Below, one piece after another: positions 17,784-26,209 of a stretch of 64,000 bases of DNA (the stretch's first letter is position 1; the number at the start of each line of letters is the position of its first letter). Source of the DNA: Gaiellasilicea sp963731615. Its GTDB lineage: Bacteria > Actinomycetota > Thermoleophilia > Gaiellales > Gaiellaceae. A program made the translations under genes and the position numbers. A model generated the notes under the pieces. It did no database searches. It was not told where the DNA came from and was given only the letters and a program-made list of their open reading frames with translations. Where the stretch lies: the NCBI GenBank assembly GCA_963731615.1, contig CAVSWD010000002.1, positions 62,001-126,000 of the forward strand, written 5' to 3'.

Positions 17784-18986
17784 CTACGAACCTACCACCT
17801 CGGTCAGGCGCCTTTCCAGGAACGCACGGTCGCCCGCGTTCATCTCGAGCGCCAGCGCCTCGCGGTAGGCCGACGCCGCCTCGTCGCGCCGCTCGAGGCG
17901 GCGCAGTAGGTCGGCGCGGGCGGCCGGGAGGAGGTGATACCCCGGCAGCTCGATTCGCTCCATCAGCTCGAGACCGAGCTCGGGGCCGTGCGCCATCGCC
18001 ACCGCCACGGCGCGGTTCAGCTCCACGATCGGCGTCGGCTCGAGCCGCGCCAGCTCGTCGTAGAGGGCGGCGATCTGCTGCCAGTCGGTGACGTCCTCGA
18101 GGTGAAGCGCCGCGATCGCCGCCTGCAGCTGATACGAGCCCGGCCGCCGGTGCGACAAGGCCCGCTCGAGCAAGCGCGTGCCCTCGTCGATCCGTGCCTG
18201 GCTCCAGCGGCTGCGGTCCTGGTCGGCGAGCAGCACGATCTCGCCGGCGGCGCCGACGCGGGCCTCGCGACGCGCGTCGTGCAGCAGCATCAAGGCGAGC
18301 AGCCCGAGAGCTTCGGGCTCGTCCGGCATCAGCACGGCGAGCAGCTTCGCAAGCCGGATCGCCTCGTCGCAGAGCTCGTCGCGGATCGCCGCACCGCCGC
18401 CACTCGCGGAGTAGCCCTCGTTGAAGACGAGATAGAGGACAGCGAGCACCGAGCGCAGCCGCTCGGGCAGCAGGTGGTCAGGCGGCACCCGGAACGGGAT
18501 GCCGGCGTCGCGGACCTTCTTCTTCGCCCGAACGAGCCGCTGCGCCATCGTCGGCTCGGCGACCAGGAACGCGTGCGCGATCTCGGTCGTCGTCAGGCCG
18601 GCGACCTCGCGCAGCGTCAGGGCGACGCGCGACTCGGCCGCGAGCGCGGGGTGGCAGCACGTGAAGACGAGCGCGAGGCGGTCGTCGGGGATCGAGCTCA
18701 CGTCTTCCTCCTCGGCCGGCAGCGCCTCGAGCCGGGCCAGCAGCTCGGCCTTGCGCACGAACGTCTGCTCGCGGCGCAGCCGGTCGATGGCGCGGTTGCG
18801 TGCGGCGGTGATGATCCACGCGCCTGGGTTCGCAGGCGTTCCGTCACGCGGCCAGCGCTCGAGCGCGGTCGTGAACGCGTCCTGCACCGCGTCCTCGGCG
18901 AGCTGGATGTCGCCGAGGACGCGGGTGAGCGCTGCGACGGCACGGCCCCATTCCTCTCTGAAGACGCGGCCGAGATCCGGGGTCAA
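17784..18986 (-). CDS. ECF42-type RNA polymerase sigma factor with C-terminal extension
   Basis: 400 residues. Residues 1-165 hold sigma region 2 (GDIQLAEDAVQDAFTTAL, then PGAWIITAARNRAIDRLRR) and region 4 (LTLREVAGLTTTEIAHAFLV). The remainder is the long C-terminal domain typical of group ECF42 (GYHLLPAARADLLRRL near the end). ECF42 factors have no anti-sigma factor and are encoded next to YCII/DGPF proteins, as here: it starts with TTG 18986 overlapping the stop of the first YCII gene. The inducing signal is unknown. Confidence 0.9.
   Translation of the reverse strand: MTPDLGRVFREEWGRAVAALTRVLGDIQLAEDAVQDAFTTALERWPRDGTPANPGAWIITAARNRAIDRLRREQTFVRKAELLARLEALPAEEEDVSSIPDDRLALVFTCCHPALAAESRVALTLREVAGLTTTEIAHAFLVAEPTMAQRLVRAKKKVRDAGIPFRVPPDHLLPERLRSVLAVLYLVFNEGYSASGGGAAIRDELCDEAIRLAKLLAVLMPDEPEALGLLALMLLHDARREARVGAAGEIVLLADQDRSRWSQARIDEGTRLLERALSHRRPGSYQLQAAIAALHLEDVTDWQQIAALYDELARLEPTPIVELNRAVAVAMAHGPELGLELMERIELPGYHLLPAARADLLRRLERRDEAASAYREALALEMNAGDRAFLERRLTEVVGS
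17789..17794 (-). promoter_or_regulatory. -10 box for leaderless homocysteine methyltransferase gene
   Basis: TAGGTT on the - strand, 6 nt before GTG 17782. It lies inside the 3' end of the sigma factor gene, so the methyltransferase can be transcribed on its own. Prediction. Confidence 0.45.
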
Positions 18987-19351
18987 TGCTCGATGACCGG
19001 CCTCAGCTCGACGGACGCCCTGAACACGACCGGGATCCGTGCAGCGATCGCGATCGCGGCATCCAGGTCCTCGGCCTCGATCTCCATCAGGCCGCCGATC
19101 TGCTCCTTCGTCTCGCTGAAGGGGCCGTCGGTGACGAGCGTCTCGCCGTCGCGGACGCGGACGGTCTTCGCCGTCGTCGGGCTGTCGAGCTCGAAGCCGT
19201 CGCCGAGGACGCCGGTCGGGCCGAGCTCGCCGAAGAGCGCCTCCCACTTCGGGATCTCCTCCGCGCGTGCGGCGGCGGCCTCCTCAGCCGACATCTGCTC
19301 CCAGGCGGCGACGTCGTCGGCGTTGTTCGTGAGCAGGGCTGCGTACTTCAC
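18983..19351 (-). CDS. YCII/DGPF-domain protein, ECF42 partner
   Basis: 122 residues with the DGPF motif in ETLVTDGPFSETKEQIGG and a ferredoxin-like fold expected for YCII domains. These small proteins accompany ECF42 sigma factors in many actinobacteria; their biochemical role is not established. It overlaps both neighbours by 4 bases, so the three genes form one operon. Confidence 0.85.
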   Translation of the reverse strand: MKYAALLTNNADDVAAWEQMSAEEAAAARAEEIPKWEALFGELGPTGVLGDGFELDSPTTAKTVRVRDGETLVTDGPFSETKEQIGGLMEIEAEDLDAAIAIAARIPVVFRASVELRPVIEH

Positions 19352-19698
19352 GACTGCTCACCTCCGTCCACGTAGACAGGCCGGACCTCGATCGCCCCGT
19401 GCCGCGCGGCCGGAATCTTCGCCGCCCATGTGCACGCCTCGTCGATCGAGTCGCACTCGAAGACGTAGTAGCCGCCGAGCGTCTCCTTCAATTCGGCGAA
19501 GGGGCCGTCGGTGACGAGCGTCTCGTCGCCGCGGACCCGCACGGTTGTCGCGGTCGCGGTCGAGTCGAGCTCGTTGCCACCTTTCGTCACGTCCGCCTGC
19601 GAGAGCGCCGTGTACTCGCCCATCTCGCGCTCGCGGTCGTTCGCCGACAGGTTCTCCCAGCGGGCCTCGTCGCCGTAGATCAGTGCCAGGTACTGCAT
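19348..19698 (-). CDS. YCII/DGPF-domain protein, first gene of ECF42 operon
   Basis: 116 residues from the ATG at 19698, chosen because GAGGAGG lies just upstream and the protein then starts MQYLALIYGD as family members do. The DGPF motif is in ETLVTDGPFAELKETLGG. A paralogue of the next gene; two YCII genes before the sigma factor is a common ECF42 arrangement. Confidence 0.85.
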   Translation of the reverse strand: MQYLALIYGDEARWENLSANDREREMGEYTALSQADVTKGGNELDSTATATTVRVRGDETLVTDGPFAELKETLGGYYVFECDSIDEACTWAAKIPAARHGAIEVRPVYVDGGEQS

Positions 19699-19778
19699 CC
19701 ATTCCTCCTCTCGAACCTCGATTTCACCACGTAGACGAACGAGGTGTCGCGAAATCGACACGGGGAACACGTCGTCCG

Positions 19779-19913
19779 ATGTATGAGCCGAAGGAGTTCA
19801 AGGGCGGGCGGGTCAAGGTTCTCGGCTGCTCGCCCGGCTGCCTGCTCGTCTCGATCGCCGTCTCGGTCTTCCTGACGCTCGCCATCAATGGCTGCCTCCA
19901 CGTCGTCGGCTAA
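19779..19913 (+). CDS. Small single-pass membrane protein (44 residues)
   Basis: MYEPKEFKGGRVKVLG, then CSPGCLLVSIAVSVFLTLAI as a hydrophobic segment and a short tail. A charged N-terminus and one membrane helix give it the look of a real small protein. It is divergent from the YCII operon, with an 80-base gap, and its stop overlaps the helicase stop by 2 bases. I do not recognise a function. Confidence is limited by length. Confidence 0.5.
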   Translation: MYEPKEFKGGRVKVLGCSPGCLLVSIAVSVFLTLAINGCLHVVG

Positions 19914-22148
19914 GCCCCGAGTAGTCGTCGGACCAACGTGAGCGCGCCCGCCTTGTCGAGGTAGTCGTTCAGGTTGCCGCACTTCGGGCTCTGGACGCAG
20001 CTCGGGCACCCTTCGGCGCACGGGCAGCCGGCGAGCATCTTCGCCGTGTCGTCGACCCAGCCCTCGAAGCGGTCGAAGCCGCGCTCGGTGATGCCGACGC
20101 CGCCGGCGTGGCCGTCGTAGACGAAGATGGTCGGCAGGCCGGTCTGGCGGTGGATGTTCGTCGAGAGCCCGCCGATGTCCCAGCGATCGCACATCGCCCA
20201 GAGTGGCAGCAGCGCGATCAGCGAGTGCTCGGCCGCGTGCAGCGAAGAGAGGAGCTTCGGCATCTCCTCGAGCCCTTCGAGCTGTCGGCCGTCGAGGGTG
20301 AGAACCAGACGGCCTCGGTCTCGAAGCTGGTCTCGGGCAGGTCGAGCGGGATCGTCTCGAGCGTGTCACCGCCGCTGATCGACTTGCGCTGATAGGCGAT
20401 CACGCGCTCGGTCACGGAGACGCGGCCGAAGCAGAGCTCCAGCCCGAGCCGGTGCTCGCTGCGTAGCGGCTCGACGATCTCGGTCGCGGTCTCCTTCTTG
20501 GCCTGTGTGTACCAGTCGACGTTGGCGGGCGTGACGAGGGCGGTGCGCGCGTCGACGTCGAGCCGCTTCACGAGGTGCTGCTCGCCGAGATGGAGGTAGA
20601 CGGCGCCGTCGTGGACGGTCGAATACGCGCGCGACCGCTCGACGTTTCCGAGGACGGCGCCGGTCTCCTCGTCCACGACCGTGAACGAATCCAGCTCGCC
20701 GGAGCGGAGCAAGACGCGCGCGGCCGGGTAGTCCTTGCCGGCCCAGACCCAGCCGGCGTCCGTCCGCTTCAGCTCCGGCAGCTCGGCTGCGCGCTCGAGT
20801 GCTTCCGGTCCGAGTGTCTCCGCGTCCGCCGCGTCGATTGGCCCCTCGAACGCGGCCGAGAGAACGTGGCCGTCGAGCACGCGCGGGTTCGCGTGGTCGA
20901 GGATCGCTGCCTCAACAGTCCGTGCGAGCAGCGTCTCCGGCTCGCGCATGAAGTACTGGTCGAGCGCGTCCTCGCTCGCGACGAGGACGGCGAGCCCGGG
21001 GCTTCGCCGTCCTGCGCGGCCCCATTGCTGGCGCAGCGACGAGACGGTGCCCGGGAAGCCGACCGAGATCGCGCAGTCGAGCGAGCCGATGTCGATCCCG
21101 AGCTCGAGCGCGTCCGTCGCGGTCACACCCAGGAGCTCGCCGGCCATCAGCCGCTGTTCGATCTCGCGCCGTTGCGCAGGCGTGTAGCCGGCCCGGTAGG
21201 GAGCGAGGCGCGCCGCGAGCTCCGGCTCCAGCCGTCCCGACGCGAAGCGGTGGATCAGCTCGACCGCCTTGCGGCTCTTCGCGAAGCAGATCGTGCGGAG
21301 GCCGTTGGAGACGAGCGCCGCCAACAGACGCGACGCGTCGCCGAGGGCGCTGGCGCGAACCCCGAGCTCGACGTCGATCAGCTCCGGGTTCCAGAGCGCG
21401 ATCGTTCGCTCGGTCGTGGGAGCGGTGTCGCTGTCGATCACGACGGCAGGCTCGCCGAGCAGGGAGGCGGCGAGCTGCGCCGGGTTGGCGATCGTGGCGG
21501 AGGCGAGGACGAACTGCGGCTCCGAGCCGTAGGCGCGCGCGAGCCGCCGCAGACGCCGCAGCACGTTGGCGACGTGCGAGCCGAAGACGCCGCGGTAGAC
21601 GTGTGCCTCGTCGACGACGACGTAGCGGAGGTTCGCGAGCACGTCGCCCCAGCGGTCGTGGTGGGGCAGGACGCCGACGTGGAGCATGTCCGGGTTGGTC
21701 AGGACGACGTTGGCCCATTTGCGGATCTGCCAGCGGCGCTCGGGCTCCGTATCGCCGTCGTAGATCGCGGGCTTGACGCCCTTGACGCCGAATGCGCTCA
21801 GCGCCCGAGCCTGATCCTGTGCCAGCGCCTTCGTCGGGTAGAGGTAGAGAGCGCGGCTCTTCGGGTCGCGCGCGAGCAAGTCGAGCACGGGGAGGTTGAA
21901 GGCGAGGCTCTTTCCGCTCGCGGTGCTCGTCGTCACGATCGCGTTGCCGCCCGCGCGTAGCGCCTCCCAGGCCTCGGCCTGATGGGCGTACAGGGCCGTG
22001 ATCCCCTGCGCGACGAGCGCGGAGGCGACGCGGGGGTCGAGGTCGTCCGGAAACGGCTCGCTACGTCCGACGCGCGCGGCTCGACCGCAAAGTGCACCAG
22101 CTCCTCGCCTTGGAGCAGGTCGAGCCAGGCAGGTGTGACGACACTCAC
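19910..22148 (-). CDS. MrfA/YprA-like DEAD/DEAH-box helicase with zinc-binding C-terminus, two frame breaks
   Basis: About 745 residues when joined. Walker A region TTSTASGKSLAF, DEAH box VVVDEAHVYRGVFGSHV, SAT as ASATIANPA, C-terminal helicase motifs with GRAGRRSPGLAVL, and a terminal MZB-type four-Cys domain CPCAEGCPSCVQSPKC. This is the architecture of MrfA, a Bacillus mitomycin-repair helicase. Breaks lie near 22060 (after ASDVA, before EPFPDDLDPRV) and near 20290 (after AVWFS, before LDGRQLEGLEEM); the latter could be one C lost from a C run. GTG 22148 starts MSVVTPAWLDLL. A role in DNA repair is inferred by family. Confidence 0.82.
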
Positions 22149-22155
22149 GGCTCTC

Positions 22156-22162
22156 TACGCTA
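22156..22162. promoter_or_regulatory. Superimposed divergent -10 boxes (helicase / thiamine operon)
   Basis: The heptamer TACGCTA reads TACGCT on the + strand (22156-22161) and TAGCGT on the - strand (22162-22157). The + box would start the riboswitch RNA around 22168; the - box lies 8 nt before the GTG of the helicase gene. The two promoters cannot both hold polymerase at once. A second possible + box, TAGCCT, is at 22161-22166. Confidence 0.45.
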
Positions 22163-22176
22163 GCCTCCGTACCGAT

Positions 22177-22249
22177 CTACCGGGGTGCTCCGTCCGGGGC
22201 TGAGATCACACCCGTCGAACCTGATCCGGTTAGGACCGGCGAAGGGAGT
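22177..22249 (+). promoter_or_regulatory. TPP riboswitch (THI element)
   Basis: The conserved TPP aptamer segments are present in order: CCGGGGTGC, GGGGCTGAGATCACACCC (containing CTGAGA), GAACCTGATCCGGTTA, and the closing GACCGGCGAAGGGAG. It sits directly before thiD, ending 3 bases from its GTG. Because the GAAGGGAG closing strand is also the only good ribosome-binding site, TPP binding should hide it and block translation of thiD and the coupled genes. No separate intrinsic terminator is seen, so translational control is the likely mode. Confidence 0.95.
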
Positions 22250-22252
22250 TGA

Positions 22253-23029
22253 GTGGTTCCACGAGTACTGACGATTGCGACGTCCGATTCGGGCGGCGGC
22301 GCAGGCATCCAGGCCGACCTGAAGGCGTTCGCCGCCGCGGGTGCGCACGGCATGTCGGCGCTCGTCGCGCTCACCGCGCAGAACACGGCGGCGGTCACCG
22401 CCGTTCACGAGCTGCAACCCGAGTTCATTCGGGCGCAACTCGACGCGGTGTTCGACGACATCGGCGTCGACGCGGCGAAGACGGGAATGCTCTTCTCGCA
22501 CGCGATCATCGAGACGGTCGCCGACTTTCTCGAGCTGCACCCGGTGCCGCTCGTGGTCGACCCGGTCCTGATCGCGAGCTCGGGGGCACGGCTGATCCAG
22601 GATGACGCCGTCGAGGTGCTGATCGGACGGCTCTTTCCGCTCGCGACGGTCGTGACGCCGAATCTGCCCGAGGCGGAGGCGCTCACCGGCAAGGGAGGCA
22701 GGTCGCGTCGCGAGCTCGCCGAGCACCTGGTCGCGCTGGGAGCTCCGGCGGCGCTCGTGACCGGCGGCCACGGCGCGGCGATCGACCACCTCTTCGACGG
22801 ACGAGACCATGTCGAGCTGCCGGTCGAGCGGCACCAGATCCCGGCGACTCACGGCGCCGGTTGCACGCACTCAGCGACGCTCGCGGCTCTGCTGGCGCGC
22901 GGCTGCTCGCTCGAGGAGGCTGCGCGCGGTGCCTCGGCCGCGGCGTCCGGTGCGGTCCTGCACGGCTTGGTCGAGATCGGCTCGGGTGACGGGCCCGTCG
23001 ACGTCCTCGACATCAGGGCGCGGGCATGA
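22253..23029 (+). CDS. thiD: Hydroxymethylpyrimidine/phosphomethylpyrimidine kinase ThiD
   Basis: 258-residue ribokinase-fold enzyme that phosphorylates HMP and HMP-P. Seen: ATSDSGGGAGIQADLKAF, DPVLIASSGARL, TPNLPEAEALTG, and the anion hole HGAGCTHSATLAALLA. GTG 22253 is just after the riboswitch. It supplies HMP-PP to ThiE, encoded two genes downstream, and overlaps thiM by 4 bases. Confidence 0.95.
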   Translation: MVPRVLTIATSDSGGGAGIQADLKAFAAAGAHGMSALVALTAQNTAAVTAVHELQPEFIRAQLDAVFDDIGVDAAKTGMLFSHAIIETVADFLELHPVPLVVDPVLIASSGARLIQDDAVEVLIGRLFPLATVVTPNLPEAEALTGKGGRSRRELAEHLVALGAPAALVTGGHGAAIDHLFDGRDHVELPVERHQIPATHGAGCTHSATLAALLARGCSLEEAARGASAAASGAVLHGLVEIGSGDGPVDVLDIRARA

Positions 23030-23832
23030 TCGATCCCGGAGCCACGCTGGCGGCGATCCGCGAGCGCAAGCCGCTCGTCCACAACATCACCAACTACGTG
23101 GTCATGAACGAGACGGCGAACGCGATCCTCGCGCTCGGGGCACTGCCCGTGATGGCGCACGCGCAGGAGGAGGTGCGCGAGATGGTTGGCCTCGCCGGCG
23201 CACTCGTGCTCAACATCGGCACGCTCTCCGAGGACTGGATCGACGCCATGCTGCTCGCCGGGGCCGCGGCCAACGAGCGCGGCATCCCCGTCGTGCTCGA
23301 TCCGGTCGGCGTCGGGGCAACGACATACCGGACGGAGACGGCGAAGCGGATTCTCGACACGGTGGAGATCGCCGTCCTGCGCGGAAACGCGGGCGAGGTG
23401 GCGACGCTGGTCGGCGTCGAGGCCGAGGTGCGCGGCGTCGAGTCGGTCGGTGGCGGCGGCGGCGACCCGGCAGTGCTGGCGCTCCAGGCAGCGAGAACGC
23501 TCGGCGTCGTGGCGTCCGTGACCGGGCCGGTCGATCATGTCTCCGACGGCGTCCGCTCGGCTGCAATCGCGAACGGCCACGAGCTGCTCGCCGCAATCAC
23601 CGGTACCGGCTGCATGTCGACGGCGCTGACGGGCTGCTTCCTCGCCGGCAAGGACGACCCGTTCGAGGCGGCCGTCGAGGCGCTCGTCGCGTTCGGGGTC
23701 GCAGGGGAGGACGCGGCCCGGGAGGCGAAGGGGCCGGGCAGCTTCCACGTCGCACTCTACGACGCGCTGGCCGCTCTGGCTCCCGCCGACCTGACGGCAC
23801 GAGCGAGCGTCGAGACCGGTCGGCCGGGATGA
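23026..23832 (+). CDS. thiM: Hydroxyethylthiazole kinase ThiM
   Basis: 268 residues: HNITNYVVMNETANAILALG at the N-terminus, LDPVGVGATTYRT, RGNAGEVATL, and the catalytic GTGCMSTALTGCFLA. ThiM salvages thiazole alcohol to THZ-P. With thiD, thiE and thiL but no thiC, thiG or thiS here, the operon is built around salvage and coupling of thiamine precursors; de novo genes may lie elsewhere. Overlaps both neighbours by 4 bases. Confidence 0.95.
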   Translation: MIDPGATLAAIRERKPLVHNITNYVVMNETANAILALGALPVMAHAQEEVREMVGLAGALVLNIGTLSEDWIDAMLLAGAAANERGIPVVLDPVGVGATTYRTETAKRILDTVEIAVLRGNAGEVATLVGVEAEVRGVESVGGGGGDPAVLALQAARTLGVVASVTGPVDHVSDGVRSAAIANGHELLAAITGTGCMSTALTGCFLAGKDDPFEAAVEALVAFGVAGEDAAREAKGPGSFHVALYDALAALAPADLTARASVETGRPG

Positions 23833-24377
23833 GGCTGCACGCGCTCGTCTCGAACGAGGAGACCGCGCGACGGGCGGCGGCCGGAGGCGCGACGGTCGTC
23901 CAACTCCGCGTGAAGGGCGCCCCGACCGCCGAGATCGTCGAGCTCGGCCTTGCGCTTCACGATCTCGACGCCGAGCTGGTCGTCAACGACGACGTCGACG
24001 CGGCGCTCGAGCTCGGCGTCGGAGTCCATCTCGGCCAGACGGACCCGGGGATCGAGCGCGCTCGCGAGGCGGGGATCCCGCTCGGGATCTCTGTCGCCAA
24101 GCGGCGCGAGGCCGCGGTGGCCGAGTTTTCCGGAGCGACCTATCTCGGGGCGGGGCCGATCTGGTCGACGCCGTCGAAGCCGGACGCCGGCGAGCCGATC
24201 GGCCTGGAGGGACTTCGCGACGTCTGCCTGTCCGTGTCGATCCCGGTCGTGGCGATCGGCGGCATCGACGCCGCCCACGCTGCCGAGTGCATTCGCGCCG
24301 GTGCAGCCGGGGTCGCGGTGATCCGCGCGGTCGCGGAGATCGAGGCCGTGCGGGCGGCCGTCGATGAAGCTGTCTGA
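23829..24377 (+). CDS. thiE: Thiamine-phosphate synthase ThiE
   Basis: 182-residue TIM barrel joining HMP-PP and THZ-P. Seen: QLRVKGAPTAEIV (phosphate and pyrimidine site), VVNDDVDAALELG, VHLGQTD, YLGAGPIWSTPSKPDAG and VAIGGIDAAHAAEC. At 182 residues it is somewhat short compared with about 210 for E. coli ThiE, and the N-terminus is clipped before the first strand; the 4-base overlap with thiM argues that ATG 23829 is nonetheless the start. Confidence 0.92.
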   Translation: MRLHALVSNEETARRAAAGGATVVQLRVKGAPTAEIVELGLALHDLDAELVVNDDVDAALELGVGVHLGQTDPGIERAREAGIPLGISVAKRREAAVAEFSGATYLGAGPIWSTPSKPDAGEPIGLEGLRDVCLSVSIPVVAIGGIDAAHAAECIRAGAAGVAVIRAVAEIEAVRAAVDEAV

Positions 24378-25170
24378 GGCCGGCGAGCTCGGGCTGCTCC
24401 GCGAGCTGGAGTCGCGCGGGCTGATCGTCGGCACCGAGCACGACGCCGCTGAGCTGCCGGGCGGGCTCGTCGTCACCCAGGATGCCCTCGTCGAGGGCGT
24501 TCATTTCCGCCTCGACTGGCTCTCGTGGCGGGAGCTCGGCTTCCGCGCCGCCGCCGTCAATATCAGCGATCTCTCTGCGTCGGCGGCGCGTCCGGAAGCG
24601 CTGCTCGTAACGCTCGCCGTACCGGAGGACACCCGGATCCCGGATGTCGTCGAGCTCTACGAGGGAATCGCCGAGACGGCCGTGCCCGTGGTCGGCGGCG
24701 ACACGACGCGGGCCGCCCAGGTTTCGGTGAGCGTGACCGCGCTCGGCCGGTCGGAACGAGTTCCGGGTCGGGCCGGCGCCGGACCGGGGGACGTCGTCGT
24801 CGTCACCGGCCCGCTCGGGGCTGCCGGCGCCGCGTTTCGCGACCGGCGCTACGTCCGGCCGCCGATCCGCACCGAGGAGGGGGTTCGGCTCGGCCGTGAG
24901 GCGACGGCGATGCTCGATCTCTCCGACGGGCTCGGCGTCGACGCCGGGCACATCGCAGCGCGCTCCGGGTGTCACATCGAGATCGACCTCGACGCGGTGC
25001 CGCTCGCGGGAACGCTCGCCGACCTCTCCTTCGGTGAGGACTTCGAGCTGCTCGCGACCCTGCCAAGCAACAGTCTGTTACTTGGCGAGCTCGCGGTGAT
25101 CGGGCGCTGCGAGGCGGGAGAGGGCGTCTCGCCGCCGGAGCTGGGCGGCTACGAGCACTTCAGCCGGTAG
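24364..25170 (+). CDS. thiL: Thiamine-monophosphate kinase ThiL
   Basis: 268 residues phosphorylating thiamine phosphate to TPP, the ligand of the operon's riboswitch. Seen: EHDAAELPGGLVVTQDALVEGVHF (split motif with DA), VNISDLSASAARPEALLV, VGGDTTRA, LDLSDGLGVDAGHIA and FGEDFELLATLP. It overlaps thiE by 14 bases and, tail to tail, the thioredoxin gene by 11 bases. Shorter than the usual 320 residues but with all active-site motifs. Confidence 0.93.
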   Translation: MKLSEAGELGLLRELESRGLIVGTEHDAAELPGGLVVTQDALVEGVHFRLDWLSWRELGFRAAAVNISDLSASAARPEALLVTLAVPEDTRIPDVVELYEGIAETAVPVVGGDTTRAAQVSVSVTALGRSERVPGRAGAGPGDVVVVTGPLGAAGAAFRDRRYVRPPIRTEEGVRLGREATAMLDLSDGLGVDAGHIAARSGCHIEIDLDAVPLAGTLADLSFGEDFELLATLPSNSLLLGELAVIGRCEAGEGVSPPELGGYEHFSR

Positions 25171-25477
25171 CAAGCCAGGGCTCGAATGCCTGCTCGAAGT
25201 GCTTGCGCGGGCGGGCGCCGACGACCGTCGCGCGCGGCTCCCCGCTCTCGAACAGGATCACCGTCGGCAGCGAGAGGACGCCGTAGCGCGATGGCACGCC
25301 GACGTGCTCGTCGATGTTCAGGCGCACCAGCCCGAGCCCATGCTCCGCCGCGAGCGCCTCCAGCACCGGCGCGATCGCCTCGCACGGCTTGCACCACGGC
25401 GCCCAGAAGTCGACGATCACGCAACCCTCAGCGCCGAGCACCTCCTGCTCGAAGCTCGTATCGGTGACCTCCCTCAC
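25160..25477 (-). CDS. Thioredoxin
   Basis: 105 residues with the active site WAPWCKPCEA (CKPC instead of CGPC), cis-Pro in LSLPTVILF and a C-terminal helix. A disulfide reductant; the CKPC active site is a variant. GTG 25477 was chosen because AGGAGG lies 6 bases before it and the family start follows. Its start overlaps the stop of the mannosyltransferase gene by 4 bases, so the two form an operon. Confidence 0.9.
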   Translation of the reverse strand: MREVTDTSFEQEVLGAEGCVIVDFWAPWCKPCEAIAPVLEALAAEHGLGLVRLNIDEHVGVPSRYGVLSLPTVILFESGEPRATVVGARPRKHFEQAFEPWLATG

Positions 25478-26190
25478 AGCCGGCCTCCTAGTGCCGCCAG
25501 CCGGAGCAGCGGCACCTTCCAGATCGCCTCGAGCACGATCGCGCGGGACATCTTCGAGCCGCCGACCTCGCGGTCGGCGAAGCGGATCGGGATCTCGACG
25601 ACGCTGAAGCCCTTGCGAATCGCGCGGTAGGTCGTCTCGATCTGGAAGGCGTAGCCCTTCGACTGAACGGCGTCGAGGTCGATCGTCTCGAGGACGGCCC
25701 GCCGGATGCACTTGAAGCCGCCCGTCAGGTCGCGCACGCGCACTCCGAGCAGCACGCGCGCGTAGAACGAGCCGCCCGACGAGATCAGGCGCCGAACCGC
25801 TCCCCAGTTCTCGACGCTCCCGCCCGGCACGTAGCGCGAGCCGAGCACCAGGTCGGCGTCCGCTGCCGCCGCGAGCAGCCGCGGCACGTCCTTGGGGTCG
25901 TGCGAGAAGTCGCAGTCGATCTCGACGACCAGCTGAGCGCCCTCCGCGAGAGCCCGCTTGAAGCCGGCGAGGTAGGCCGGCCCGAGCCCCTCCTTCCGCT
26001 CTCGGTGAAGGACGTCGACGAAGCCGAGCTCGCCCGCGAGCCGGTCGGCGAGCTCGCCGGTCCCGTCCGGCGAGTTGTCGTCGATCACGAGCACACGGTC
26101 GTCCGGGCCGAGCACCTCGGCGAGCGCGCGCAGCATCGGCTCGAGGTTCTCGCGCTCGTTGTAGGTGGGCAGGCAGACACAGGCGTTCAC
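25474..26190 (-). CDS. Polyprenol-phosphate mannosyltransferase (DPM1/Ppm1-like GT2)
   Basis: 238 residues. GT2 features: LPTYNERENLEPML, VIDDNSPDGTGELAD, the metal-binding DCDFSHDPKD, LGSRYVPGGSVENW, and GGFKCIRRAVLE, which together mark polyprenol monophosphomannose synthases. It transfers mannose from GDP-mannose to a lipid carrier on the inner membrane face for lipomannan-type or protein glycosylation. No lipid-embedded C-terminal domain is present, so it is the catalytic domain alone. GTG 26190 is only 19 bases from the divergent polX. Confidence 0.9.
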   Translation of the reverse strand: MNACVCLPTYNERENLEPMLRALAEVLGPDDRVLVIDDNSPDGTGELADRLAGELGFVDVLHRERKEGLGPAYLAGFKRALAEGAQLVVEIDCDFSHDPKDVPRLLAAAADADLVLGSRYVPGGSVENWGAVRRLISSGGSFYARVLLGVRVRDLTGGFKCIRRAVLETIDLDAVQSKGYAFQIETTYRAIRKGFSVVEIPIRFADREVGGSKMSRAIVLEAIWKVPLLRLAALGGRL

Positions 26191-26195
26191 GTCCG

Positions 26196-26202
26196 TATCA
26201 TC
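26196..26202. promoter_or_regulatory. Overlapping divergent -10 boxes (mannosyltransferase / polX)
   Basis: In the 19-base gap, TATCAT (26196-26201) lies 8 nt before GTG 26210 of polX. On the other strand GATGAT (26202-26197) lies 6 nt before the GTG of the mannosyltransferase; this second box fits TANNNT only in part. Prediction by spacing. Confidence 0.4.
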
Positions 26203-26209
26203 GCTGTCG

